This document shows, piece by piece, positions 15,956 through 23,319 of a DNA stretch of 30,672 nt (positions are counted from its first letter, which is position 1; every line of letters begins with the position of its first letter). Made by a program: the position numbers and the translations under genes. The DNA comes from Alphaproteobacteria bacterium. GTDB lineage: Bacteria > Pseudomonadota > Alphaproteobacteria > UBA828. A model generated the notes under the pieces. It was not told where the DNA came from. It searched no databases and saw nothing but the letters and a program-made list of their open reading frames with translations. The stretch covers positions 1 to 30,672 of the forward strand of contig JAJDVB010000123.1 in NCBI GenBank assembly GCA_022826345.1, in the 5' to 3' direction.

Positions 15956-17104
15956 CTAAATGTTCTTGTACTCGTTCCAGACCTCGGTCCAGTCGTCGAT
16001 CGACTGCTGCACCGGGGTCTTGCGAAGCTGGATCTTGCCGTCCTTGTACTCGTCCATGACGTTCCGCTTGTCGAAGCGGTGCCGCAGCAGCTCGGACAAC
16101 TCGGGATCGTTCTCGTTGAGCGCCTCCCAGCCCTTCTTGTTCGGGATCGAGGCGTTGTAGGACGGCTTGGCGGCGATGCGCCACTGCCCCTCGGGGCTGG
16201 CCAGGTATTGGATGAACTTCGCGGCCAAATCCTGCTTCTCAGACCCAGCGCCGATCGAGCACGACTCCGTCCACTGGATGCCGCCTTCGTCCGGAATGGT
16301 GGTGGTGATCGGCAAGCCGCCCCGATGCAGGATGATCGAGATCCACTCGCCGATGCCGGGCATGACCCAGGCGTCCTGGTTGGTCATCGAGGTAAACACG
16401 TCGGCCATGGCATAGAAACCGGCGAGCTGCGGCGCGAGCGAGAAGGTGGTGTCGCGCAGCTTGTCGAACGCCGCGTCGTCGATGTTGAACGGGTCCGTGT
16501 TGCCGTTGTAGAGGCTCAGGCAACCCATGGTCGGCAGATACCAGTCGAAGTGGCCGACCTTGCCCTTCACCCTGTCTTCCCACATCACGCCGTAGCTGCT
16601 GCAGTCGGCTTCGCTGAGGTGGTCGGTGTTGTGGACGAGGCCGAGATAGCCGAAGTCCACCATCACCGAATAGAGGTCGCCGTCCAGCCAGTGGCCCTCA
16701 AGCTGCTGGAACTCGGGCCAGAAGTCGTCGAAGGGATAGTCGGCCGGGTTCATCTTGTCGATGAAGCCCGCATCGCGCAGCTGCACGATGTACTCGCGAT
16801 CCGAGAGAATCACGTCGTAGGTGCCGGGCGGTGACTGGTTGACCAGCGCAAGCATCTGCTCGCCGCCGATGTACTCCTTGCCGACGATCTTGACGCCGTG
16901 CTCCTGCTCGAAGGGCTCGACGATGAACGGGTCGGCATGGCCCGGCCAGCTCAGATAAGTGAGCGTATTTTCCTGCGCTCCGGCATTCCGGCCCGCGAAG
17001 GTGCTGGAGAGCGCTGCCGTGCCGGCGAGCGCGGTCGCACCCTTCATGAATCCGCGCCGTGACAGGCGCCAGCCGCGCGGGTCGCTGTTCCACATGTTGC
17101 CCAT
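15956..17104 (-). CDS. Tat-exported substrate-binding protein (PotD/PotF type)
   Basis: A 382-residue periplasmic binding protein of the extracellular solute-binding family that includes PotD. A twin-arginine signal is clear: LSRRGFMKGATALAG with Arg16-Arg17, and likely cleavage near residue 43 after NAGA. The mature part starts NTLTYLSWPGHADPFIVEPF, the classical first strand of spermidine/putrescine-type binding proteins. Tat export suggests folding, perhaps with a bound factor, before secretion. It is the first gene of the minus-strand cluster, with GGGGAGGAG upstream of the ATG at 17102-17104. Substrate is not readable. Acidic residues typical of polyamine pockets cannot be assigned safely by eye, and guanidino compounds are the contextual guess. 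Confidence 0.92.
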   Translation of the reverse strand: MGNMWNSDPRGWRLSRRGFMKGATALAGTAALSSTFAGRNAGAQENTLTYLSWPGHADPFIVEPFEQEHGVKIVGKEYIGGEQMLALVNQSPPGTYDVILSDREYIVQLRDAGFIDKMNPADYPFDDFWPEFQQLEGHWLDGDLYSVMVDFGYLGLVHNTDHLSEADCSSYGVMWEDRVKGKVGHFDWYLPTMGCLSLYNGNTDPFNIDDAAFDKLRDTTFSLAPQLAGFYAMADVFTSMTNQDAWVMPGIGEWISIILHRGGLPITTTIPDEGGIQWTESCSIGAGSEKQDLAAKFIQYLASPEGQWRIAAKPSYNASIPNKKGWEALNENDPELSELLRHRFDKRNVMDEYKDGKIQLRKTPVQQSIDDWTEVWNEYKNI

Positions 17105-17206
17105 GGTCTCCTCCCCTATTTGATTCCTGGCGATTGTAGCAGAACTATCCTATCTCCCCACAGTCACGACGCGGCCTCTGTCGCCGCGCGCCACGGGAGA
17201 AGAGAA
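17105..17206. promoter_or_regulatory. Divergent promoter region of the transporter/creatininase cluster and the LLM oxidoreductase
   Basis: A 102-bp gap between two divergent genes, more AT-rich than its surroundings near 17110-17155. On the minus strand TACAAT (17133-17138) resembles a -10 box about 30 nt before the binding-protein ATG. I see no convincing -35 at the right distance, so an activator may be needed. No clear operator palindrome was noticed. Confidence 0.4.
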
Positions 17207-18250
17207 GTGCTGCAACTCGGGCTCGTGCTCGGCTATTCAGGCCGGGACTTCGCCATCGACATCGACCTGGTCCGCGAGGCCGAGTCGCTCGGCTACCAGT
17301 CGATCTGGACTTCCGAGGCCTACGGCTCGGACGCGGTGACGCCGGCCGCCTGGATCCTGGCCCAGACCGAGCGGATGACGGTCGGCACCGCACTCATGCA
17401 GATGCCGGCACGCACGCCGGCCTGCGCCGCCATGACCGCGATGACCCTGCAGGCGCTCTCGGGCGGCCGCTTCGTGCTCGGCGTCGGGCCTTCGGGGCCG
17501 CAGGTGATCGAAGGCTGGCACGGAGTCCCCTACGGCAAGCCCCACGAGCGGCTGCGGGAATACGTCTCGATCGTGCGCCGCATCGTCGCGCGGGAGGAGC
17601 CGGTGGTCCACGAAGGCATGCACTACGCCATGCCCTATCGCGGCCCGGATTCCACCGGGCTCGGCAAGCCGCTGAAGAGCATCATCCACGCCCGCCACCC
17701 GCTGCCGATCTACACCGGCTCGGTCTCGCCTGCAGGGCTTCGGCTGGCCGGCGAGATCACCGACGGCCTGTTCCCGCTCTTCATGATGCCGGAGCGCGCC
17801 CACGTCTATCGCGAGCCGTTGGTCGAGGGCTTCCGCAGGGGCGGCCACGGCGAGCGGCGCGAGGGCTTCACCATCGCCCCCTTCGTCGACGTGAAGATCG
17901 ACGACGATCACGCCCGCGCCCTCCTCGCGGTCAAGCAATCGCTCGCGCTTTATGTCGGCGGCATGGGCGCGCGCGGCCGCAACTTCTACAACGACTATGC
18001 GCGCCGGCTCGGCTTCGGCGAAGCCGCCGAGACCATCCAGGACCGTTTCCTTTCCGGCGACAAGCAAGGCGCAGTGGAGGCCGTGCCGGACGAGTTCGCC
18101 GACGGCATCGCCCTGGTCGGGCCCAAGGCGCATATCAGGGAGCGGCTAGCCGCATGGAAGCAGGCGGAGGCCGAGGGCTCGGTGACGGCGCTTCTGCTCG
18201 CCGGTGCCGGGCGTGGGGAAATCCGCTTCCTCGCCGAGGAGCTTCTCTAG
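17207..18250 (+). CDS. LLM class flavin-dependent oxidoreductase (F420-type subgroup)
   Basis: A 347-residue TIM-barrel protein of the luciferase-like monooxygenase family. Family segments are LVREAESLGYQSIWTSEAYG near the N-terminus, TPAAWILAQTERMTVGTALM, RTPACAAMTAMTLQALSGGR, LGVGPSGPQVIEGWHGVPYG, and the C-terminal ADGIALVGP. This layout is closest to the F420-dependent methylenetetrahydromethanopterin-reductase-like branch, but FMN use is equally possible. I chose GTG 17207-17209 because the family fold begins there (LQLGLVLGYSG) and GGGAGA lies 8 nt upstream. An ATG at 17120 would add 29 unlikely residues. It is divergent from the transporter operon, so it may share its regulation. Confidence 0.85.
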   Translation: MLQLGLVLGYSGRDFAIDIDLVREAESLGYQSIWTSEAYGSDAVTPAAWILAQTERMTVGTALMQMPARTPACAAMTAMTLQALSGGRFVLGVGPSGPQVIEGWHGVPYGKPHERLREYVSIVRRIVAREEPVVHEGMHYAMPYRGPDSTGLGKPLKSIIHARHPLPIYTGSVSPAGLRLAGEITDGLFPLFMMPERAHVYREPLVEGFRRGGHGERREGFTIAPFVDVKIDDDHARALLAVKQSLALYVGGMGARGRNFYNDYARRLGFGEAAETIQDRFLSGDKQGAVEAVPDEFADGIALVGPKAHIRERLAAWKQAEAEGSVTALLLAGAGRGEIRFLAEELL

Positions 18251-18276
18251 CAAGGGCCGCCGGCGGGGGGCGCGTC

Positions 18277-18927
18277 GTGAGGCGCTGGCTCATCGGGCCG
18301 GCGCTTGCGCTCTGCGCCCTGTGGCTTGCCACCTGTGAGACTGCGTCTCCACCGCCAGCCGACGACGGCGCACCGCGCACCCACGCCATCCAGGTCGCCA
18401 GCAACGGCTGGCACACGGCGATCGTCGTGCCGGCGCCCGCGCTCGCCGACACCGGCCTGCTGCCCGAGGCGGAGGATTTTTCGGGCGCCGCGTTCCTCGA
18501 ATTCGGTTGGGGGGACCGCGTCTACTACCCGGCGAAGGAGAAGACCATCGGCATGACCCTCGCCGCGGCGCTCGTACCCACGCCAGCGGTAATGCACATG
18601 GCGGGGCTCGCGGCCGCGCCGAGAGACAGCGGTTCCAGCCGCGAGGTCGTCGCCGTGCCGCTAACCGAGGCGAGATTCCTCAATTTGGTCGAAGCGCTTG
18701 CGGCAGAGTTCGAACGCCCCGCCGGCGGCCGCGCCGCGTCCGTCTCTCGGGGTCTTTACCCCGGCAGCAGCTTCTACAATGCCCGCGGCGAATTCCACCT
18801 TTTCAACACGTGCAACACGTGGACGGCGCGCATGCTGCGCGCCGCAGGCGTGGCGATCTCTCCCTCAGGTATTGTGACTGCCGACGGGCTGATGGCCCGT
18901 CTACGAGCGACGCTAATTATCGAGTGA
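18277..18927 (+). CDS. DUF2459/TIGR02117 family lipoprotein
   Basis: A 216-residue protein of a family named for its occurrence near urease genes, with function unknown. Typical segments are SNGWHTAIVVPAPA near residues 48-61, EFGWGDRVYYPAKEKTI, and the C-terminal FNTCNTWTARMLRAAG. The N-terminus (RRWLIGPALALCALWLATC) looks like a lipoprotein signal with the lipobox Leu-Ala-Thr-Cys and the acceptor Cys at residue 20. The conserved His in GWHT and Cys in TCNTW could form a hydrolase-like centre, but this is unproven. The start is GTG 18277-18279, 26 bp after the LLM gene, probably co-transcribed. It overlaps the convergent STAS gene by 15 bp. Confidence 0.8.
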   Translation: MRRWLIGPALALCALWLATCETASPPPADDGAPRTHAIQVASNGWHTAIVVPAPALADTGLLPEAEDFSGAAFLEFGWGDRVYYPAKEKTIGMTLAAALVPTPAVMHMAGLAAAPRDSGSSREVVAVPLTEARFLNLVEALAAEFERPAGGRAASVSRGLYPGSSFYNARGEFHLFNTCNTWTARMLRAAGVAISPSGIVTADGLMARLRATLIIE

Positions 18928-19251
18928 GCTCAGCGCCCCTTCACGGGTATCGTGGATTGGGATGATCTTGTCGAAACCGCTGATCTCGAACACTTCCTTG
19001 ACCGGGCCTGAGAGTGAGCAGAGCGCGAACTTGGCGTCCCGCTTCCACAGGGTCTTGGCGGTCATCAGCACGGCGCGGAGCCCCGCACTGCTTATGTAGG
19101 AGAGGTTCTCGAAGTCCATGATCACGGCGCGGTCGCCGTCTTCGATCTTGGTTCGGATCGCTTCCTCGAAATCGCGGGCATTGGTGCTGTCGATGCGCCC
19201 ATTCACACTGGCAGTCAGGGCGTTATCATCGCGTTCGATCGTCAACTCCAT
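18913..19251 (-). CDS. STAS domain anti-sigma factor antagonist
   Basis: A 112-residue single STAS domain of the SpoIIAA/RsbV type, which binds or releases a kinase anti-sigma factor according to its phosphorylation. The phosphorylation loop LSYISSAGLRAVL is present, with Ser55 the likely target. Other family marks are NGRIDSTNARDFEEAI and the C-terminal FDKIIPIHDTREGAL. No anti-sigma kinase or PP2C phosphatase lies in the window, so its partners are elsewhere. It starts at ATG 19249-19251 with AGGAG 9 nt upstream and lies 122 bp downstream of amtB on the same strand. Its 3' end runs 15 bp into the DUF2459 gene tail to tail. Confidence 0.9.
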   Translation of the reverse strand: MELTIERDDNALTASVNGRIDSTNARDFEEAIRTKIEDGDRAVIMDFENLSYISSAGLRAVLMTAKTLWKRDAKFALCSLSGPVKEVFEISGFDKIIPIHDTREGALSSLDN

Positions 19252-19276
19252 TGCCGTCGTCTCCTAAGACCGTGCT

Positions 19277-19292
19277 GGTACGATCACGTACC
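19277..19292 (-). promoter_or_regulatory. Inverted repeat between amtB and the STAS gene
   Basis: GGTACG-N4-CGTACC, a perfect 6-bp palindrome with a 4-nt spacer, lies 25 bp upstream of the STAS start inside a 122-bp gap. It could be an operator for the STAS gene or a short hairpin after amtB. The rest of the gap shows nothing I can name. Confidence 0.35.
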
Positions 19293-19373
19293 TAGTTTGG
19301 GGGCGCGCCACACTCCAACTCGCATGGATTCCAAAGCGCCGCGGCCCTCCCCGCACACCGTGGCGCGACGGCG

Positions 19374-20804
19374 TCAGTCGTCTGTCTCGGGCATTAGCAC
19401 GAATTCCGGGTAAGACTCAATGCCGAGCTCCGCCGCATCCTGGCCGAGCTCCTCGTGCGCCTCTGGGATCCGTGCCCGGAGCGGCGACTTGTCGAGAATG
19501 AACCATGCCAAGTACGAGGTGCCGAAGACGAAGGCGCCGATGGCGAGGATGCCGATGATCTGCACGCCAGGGTCGCCGCCGGCCGCAATGCAGACTGCAA
19601 GCGTCCCCCACACCCCGGCGAAGAGGTGCGCCGGGACCGCGCCGACGACATCGTCCACCTTGACGATCTCAAGGAGCTTCACGCCGAGCACGACGATCGC
19701 GCCGCCGATCGCACCGATGATGACCGCGAAGTAGTGATCGACGATGTCGGGGCCGGCGGTGATCGCCACCAGACCGGCGATGGCGCCGTTCAGGCTGGTG
19801 ATCAGGTCGACGCGACCCATGACCGGCCGCGAGAGCGTGATCGCCGCCAGCACGCCTGCCGCCGCCGCGAGATTGGTGTTGGCCAGAATATTGCTCAACG
19901 CCACGGCGTCGATCGCCCCGCTCAGCGCGAGCTGCGAGCCCCCGTTGAACCCGAACCAGCCGAGCCAGAGGATGAACACGCCGAGCGTCACCGCCGGCAC
20001 GTTGGAAGGCGAGGTCACCTTGACGCTGCCGTCGGCGCGGAACTTGCCCTTCCGTGCGCCGACGATCATGGCGCCGGCGAGAGCCGCCCAGCCGCCGGTC
20101 GAATGCACGATCGTGGACCCTGCGAAGTCCTGGAACCCCATCTGGGAGAGCCAGCCGCCGCCCCAGGTCCAGGAGCCGATCACCGGATAGATGAAGGCGG
20201 TCAGCAGCGCGATGAAGATGAAGAACGACCAGAGCTTCACGCGTTCGGCCAGGGTGCCGGAGACGATCGAGGCGGTGGTCGCCACGAACACCATCTGGAA
20301 GAACCAGTCGGACATCGTGGAATAGCCGCCCTCTATGACGGCCTCGGCCGCGGCTTCGTCGCCGCCGAGCAGAGCGATTTCTTCGGGCGTCGTCGAGTAG
20401 GGCAGCGCGAACGACCCGACCCAGCTCACCACATCGACGTACATGAGGTTGTAGCCGACCAGGTAGTAGGTGAGGCCCGCGATGGAATAGAGGCCGATGT
20501 TCTTGAGGCAGATGACGGACGCGTTCTTGGTGCGCACCGACCCGGCTTCCAGCATGGTGAAGCCGGCGCACATCCACATCACCAGCGCGCCCCAGATCAG
20601 GAACGAGAAGCTGTTGAGGATGAACTGCGTCTCGGCGGTCACCGCGGCGTAGGCCTGCGGCACCACGAATACGAGCGAGAGCGTGAAGACGAGGACCAGA
20701 CCGACGGTCCGCCAGCGGGATTTACCGGTGAATCTGAAGGGTGAAAGGCCTGCGAAAGTAAGCTTCGGTACTGTTCCGCGGGTACTTCTACACTCCTGCC
20801 GCAT
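19374..20804 (-). CDS. amtB: Ammonium transporter (Amt family)
   Basis: A roughly 476-residue Amt channel. It has an N-terminal signal-like segment ending VPQAYA followed by eleven spans. Key residues are visible: the Asp of GFQDFAGSTIVH with the first pore His just after it (IVHSTGGWAAL), the second pore His in AVPAHLFAGVWGTLA, and WFFQMVFVATTASIVSG at the outer gate. I chose ATG 20802-20804 because AGGGA lies 7 nt before it. ATG at 20822 would add six residues. Unlike many proteobacterial loci no glnK gene adjoins it. A possible sigma-54 promoter lies upstream, which would fit nitrogen-limitation control. The tail EAHEELGQDAAELGIES is a long acidic cytoplasmic extension. Confidence 0.93.
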   Translation of the reverse strand: MRQECRSTRGTVPKLTFAGLSPFRFTGKSRWRTVGLVLVFTLSLVFVVPQAYAAVTAETQFILNSFSFLIWGALVMWMCAGFTMLEAGSVRTKNASVICLKNIGLYSIAGLTYYLVGYNLMYVDVVSWVGSFALPYSTTPEEIALLGGDEAAAEAVIEGGYSTMSDWFFQMVFVATTASIVSGTLAERVKLWSFFIFIALLTAFIYPVIGSWTWGGGWLSQMGFQDFAGSTIVHSTGGWAALAGAMIVGARKGKFRADGSVKVTSPSNVPAVTLGVFILWLGWFGFNGGSQLALSGAIDAVALSNILANTNLAAAAGVLAAITLSRPVMGRVDLITSLNGAIAGLVAITAGPDIVDHYFAVIIGAIGGAIVVLGVKLLEIVKVDDVVGAVPAHLFAGVWGTLAVCIAAGGDPGVQIIGILAIGAFVFGTSYLAWFILDKSPLRARIPEAHEELGQDAAELGIESYPEFVLMPETDD

Positions 20805-20937
20805 AGCCAAGTCCCTGCCCATTTTTCTCGGTTTCGCGAACCATGACCACGTTCGCCGGGGCTGTCAAATGCGCTCGAAAACGGTCGCCACACCCGTCTG
20901 AAGTTATGCCCATAGTCTTTTGATGTAGCGGATTTTC

Positions 20938-20951
20938 CCCCTTAAGAGGGG
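20938..20951. repeat. Short inverted repeat in amtB leader
   Basis: CCCCTTAAGAGGGG, a near-perfect palindrome overlapping the right edge of the possible -12 element. It could be a small hairpin in the amtB 5' region or a binding site. Otherwise the 203-bp gap 20805-21007 contains no gene I can see. Confidence 0.3.
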
Positions 20952-20965
20952 CAAGGCCCGTGCTG
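20950..20965 (-). promoter_or_regulatory. Candidate sigma-54 promoter for amtB
   Basis: The minus strand reads CAGCACGGGCCTTGCC. Against the sigma-54 consensus TGGCACG-N4-TTGCW it matches GCACG, the 4-nt spacing and TTGC exactly, but the first of the two -24 guanines is A. It lies about 145 nt before the chosen amtB start. I found no clear NtrC site upstream. Ammonium transporter genes are classical NtrC/sigma-54 targets, which raises the likelihood. Confidence 0.35.
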
Positions 20966-21007
20966 CTGGCCTCGCTCGTCCTTGTACCGATCGAATTCGT
21001 CATCTGC

Positions 21008-22468
21008 TCACAGTGCCAGGTCTCGGAGCACCGCCGGCAGCGATTCGCTCAGGTCCTCGGCGATCAAGCCGGGGCCGAAGGCGGCGGCCGCGGCACCGTG
21101 CAGCCAGACTCCCGCAGCGGCCGCCTCCAACGCCGGCATTCCCTGCGCCAGCAGGCCGAGGACGACGCCGGCCAGGACATCTCCCGATCCCGCCGTCGCC
21201 AGGGTCGGCGGCGCATTGGCATTGATTGCCGCGCGGCCGTCGGGCGCCGCGATCACGGAATCCGCGCCTTTCAGAACCACCACGGCCCCGCATTCCGCCG
21301 CCGCGGCGCGGGCGCGCGCGAGCTTGTCGCCCTCGTGGGCGAAGAGACGCCGGTACTCGCCCTCGTGCGGGGTCAGCACCGTATCGGGTCCGAGCGACGC
21401 GAAGAGCGCAGCCGGCTCGTCCTGAAACGCGGTGAGCGCGTCGGCATCCAGCACGCAGCGCTTTCCCGCGCCGAGCGCCTGAAGCGTCCTTGCGCGGGTC
21501 GCGGGACTCACGCCGCAGCCGGGGCCGATCAGCAGCGCGTTGCGTCGCTCGTCGGCAAGCGCCGTCCCCAGATCGTCCAGAGAGGCAACCATGACGGCGG
21601 TCAGTTGAGCGGCGTAGACGGGCAGCGCGGCGTCGGGCGCGTGGACCGTGACCAGCCCGGCGCCGATGCGGAGCGCAGCGCGGGCTGCGAGCCGCGCCGC
21701 GCCGGAATGCGCGCCGTCGCCGCCCACCACGAGCGCATGGCCGCGGCTGTACTTGTGATCGGCCGCTTCAGGGCCGGGCAGCAGCCCTTGCCAAAGCGCC
21801 GGCCCGTTCTCGTGAACCCGGAGCTTGAGCTCGTCGATCGCCGCCTCCGGGATACCGATGTCGGCGACGACTACCTCGCCGGCACGCTCGCGCCCCGGCA
21901 GCAGCAGGTGCCCGTACTTGCGCCGGCCAAAGGTCACGGTCAGCGTCGCCGTGAACGACCCGCCCAGCACGTCGCCGGTGTCGCCGTGAATGCCGCTCGG
22001 CACATCCACCGCGATGCAGGGCAGGTCGCGCGCGGCGCATGCCTCGGCGAGCGCCAATGCCACCCCCTCCAGCGGCCGCGTCAGCCCGGCACCGAACAGC
22101 GCATCGACCACCAGCAGCTCGCCCTCGAGCAGCGCGAGATCGAGCGGCTCCACCGGTTGCTCCCAGCGCTCGGCCATGGCCGCCGCATCGCCCTTGAGGC
22201 GTTCGCGGGCGCCCAGGAGCCCGAGCCGCACCGGCCAGCCGGCCTCCGTCAGCAGCCGCGCAACGACGAAGCCGTCCCCGCCGTTGTTGCCGGGACCGCA
22301 GAGCACGGAGACAGGTCGGGGCGCCCAGCGCCGCACGATGGCGTTGGCCACCGCCCGCCCGGCGTTCTCCATCAGCGTGAGTCCCGGCGTGCCCGCGCGC
22401 GCCGCCGTGGCGTCGGCCGCATACATCTCGGCGACCGAGAACAGCGCGAGATCGCTGGTGTCGCTCAT
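21008..22468 (-). CDS. nnr: Bifunctional NAD(P)H-hydrate epimerase / ADP-dependent NAD(P)H-hydrate dehydratase
   Basis: A 486-residue fusion that repairs hydrated NADH/NADPH. The N-terminal YjeF domain (about residues 1-215) is the epimerase, with LCGPGNNGGDGFVVARLL near residues 56-73. The C-terminal ribokinase-like domain (about 230-486) is the dehydratase, starting HKYSRGHALVVGGDGAHSGA and carrying GPGCGV, VLTPHEGEYRRLF, VVLKGADSVI and the nucleotide motif TAGSGDVLAGVVLGLLAQG. Fusion length is normal for proteobacteria. It starts at ATG 22466-22468, overlapping the methyltransferase stop by 4 nt (ATGA), so the two are translationally coupled. Its stop lies 203 bp from amtB, with which it shares direction. 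Confidence 0.93.
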   Translation of the reverse strand: MSDTSDLALFSVAEMYAADATAARAGTPGLTLMENAGRAVANAIVRRWAPRPVSVLCGPGNNGGDGFVVARLLTEAGWPVRLGLLGARERLKGDAAAMAERWEQPVEPLDLALLEGELLVVDALFGAGLTRPLEGVALALAEACAARDLPCIAVDVPSGIHGDTGDVLGGSFTATLTVTFGRRKYGHLLLPGRERAGEVVVADIGIPEAAIDELKLRVHENGPALWQGLLPGPEAADHKYSRGHALVVGGDGAHSGAARLAARAALRIGAGLVTVHAPDAALPVYAAQLTAVMVASLDDLGTALADERRNALLIGPGCGVSPATRARTLQALGAGKRCVLDADALTAFQDEPAALFASLGPDTVLTPHEGEYRRLFAHEGDKLARARAAAAECGAVVVLKGADSVIAAPDGRAAINANAPPTLATAGSGDVLAGVVLGLLAQGMPALEAAAAGVWLHGAAAAAFGPGLIAEDLSESLPAVLRDLAL

Positions 22469-23166
22469 TCGGGGTCGGCGAAAAGCAGATCGACCCGCAT
22501 CGGTTGCACGAAGGCGTAATCGCCGGCGTCTGTGCGGCCCGCCTCGAAGAGGCGCCTCACGGTCTCGCTCCGCACCGCATCGGCGCCGTAGCTGTTGTAA
22601 GTGAGGCCCGAGAAGAGCTCGACGAACTCGTCGTGGCTCTCGAAGCGCCGTTCGATGTCGTAGTGGACCTCCCGCGCGCGGGCGAAGAGAGGCGCCGAAT
22701 CGCACACCGCCTCGCGCGCCTGGGCGCGGACCTCAGTCTCGTCGTGGAAGGGCTTGATGACGGCCGAGAACGCCCCTTCCATCACCGGCTCCATCACGTA
22801 GACGAAGCCGCCCGGCACAAGCACGCGGCGCGCCTCGGTGAGCGCGGGTCGCATGGCGGATCGCGGCACGTGATGCAGGGAGCGCCCGAAGATCACCCCG
22901 TCAGCCGAACCGTCGCCTGCCGGAAGCGACTCGGCCCGCCCCTCGACGAAGGTCATACCGGGGCTCTCGGGGGCCTCGCGATTGCGCTCCGCCTGAACCG
23001 GGTCCGGCTCGACGCCCAGAACCGTGGCGCCGCGCTCGGCCAGCGTCCGCGTCAGCGCGCCGCCACCGCAGCCGACATCGATGAGCGATTGACCGTGCAC
23101 CGGCACCAGCCGGTCCAGCACGGCGAGATCGGTACTTGCGCCCCAGCGTTCGACAGGTCCGGGCAT
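22465..23166 (-). CDS. Class I SAM-dependent methyltransferase
   Basis: A 233-residue Rossmann-fold methyltransferase. Motif I is SLIDVGCGGGALTRTLAERG near residues 27-46. Acidic Glu53 of VLGVEPDPVQ binds the SAM ribose. SADGVIFGRSLHHV is the motif IV region, and RRVLVPGGFVYVMEP follows. This is the UbiE/type-11 layout, and the acceptor is unknown. The ATG at 23164-23166 begins the family-like sequence, and the open frame beyond is not convincing. It is the first gene of a two-gene unit with the hydrate-repair enzyme and is divergent from comM across a 153-bp gap. Confidence 0.85.
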   Translation of the reverse strand: MPGPVERWGASTDLAVLDRLVPVHGQSLIDVGCGGGALTRTLAERGATVLGVEPDPVQAERNREAPESPGMTFVEGRAESLPAGDGSADGVIFGRSLHHVPRSAMRPALTEARRVLVPGGFVYVMEPVMEGAFSAVIKPFHDETEVRAQAREAVCDSAPLFARAREVHYDIERRFESHDEFVELFSGLTYNSYGADAVRSETVRRLFEAGRTDAGDYAFVQPMRVDLLFADPE

Positions 23167-23319
23167 GGCGCGAGCATAGCCCCCGCCCCGCCGCCGGGCC
23201 AGCGTCGAACTCTGCGAGCCGCCGTGGAAGCTGCGCAATCATACCGATTCTGATATGAAACCGGACGAGCACGTGCGCCCGCCAGTCATCGAGCGGGTGA
23301 GTCAGTCCAGAGTTGCCCC

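Noticed and set aside
20960..22519. Plus-strand open frame of 519 codons
   Set aside because: It is antisense to the NAD(P)H-hydrate repair enzyme, with Arg-rich shadow composition.
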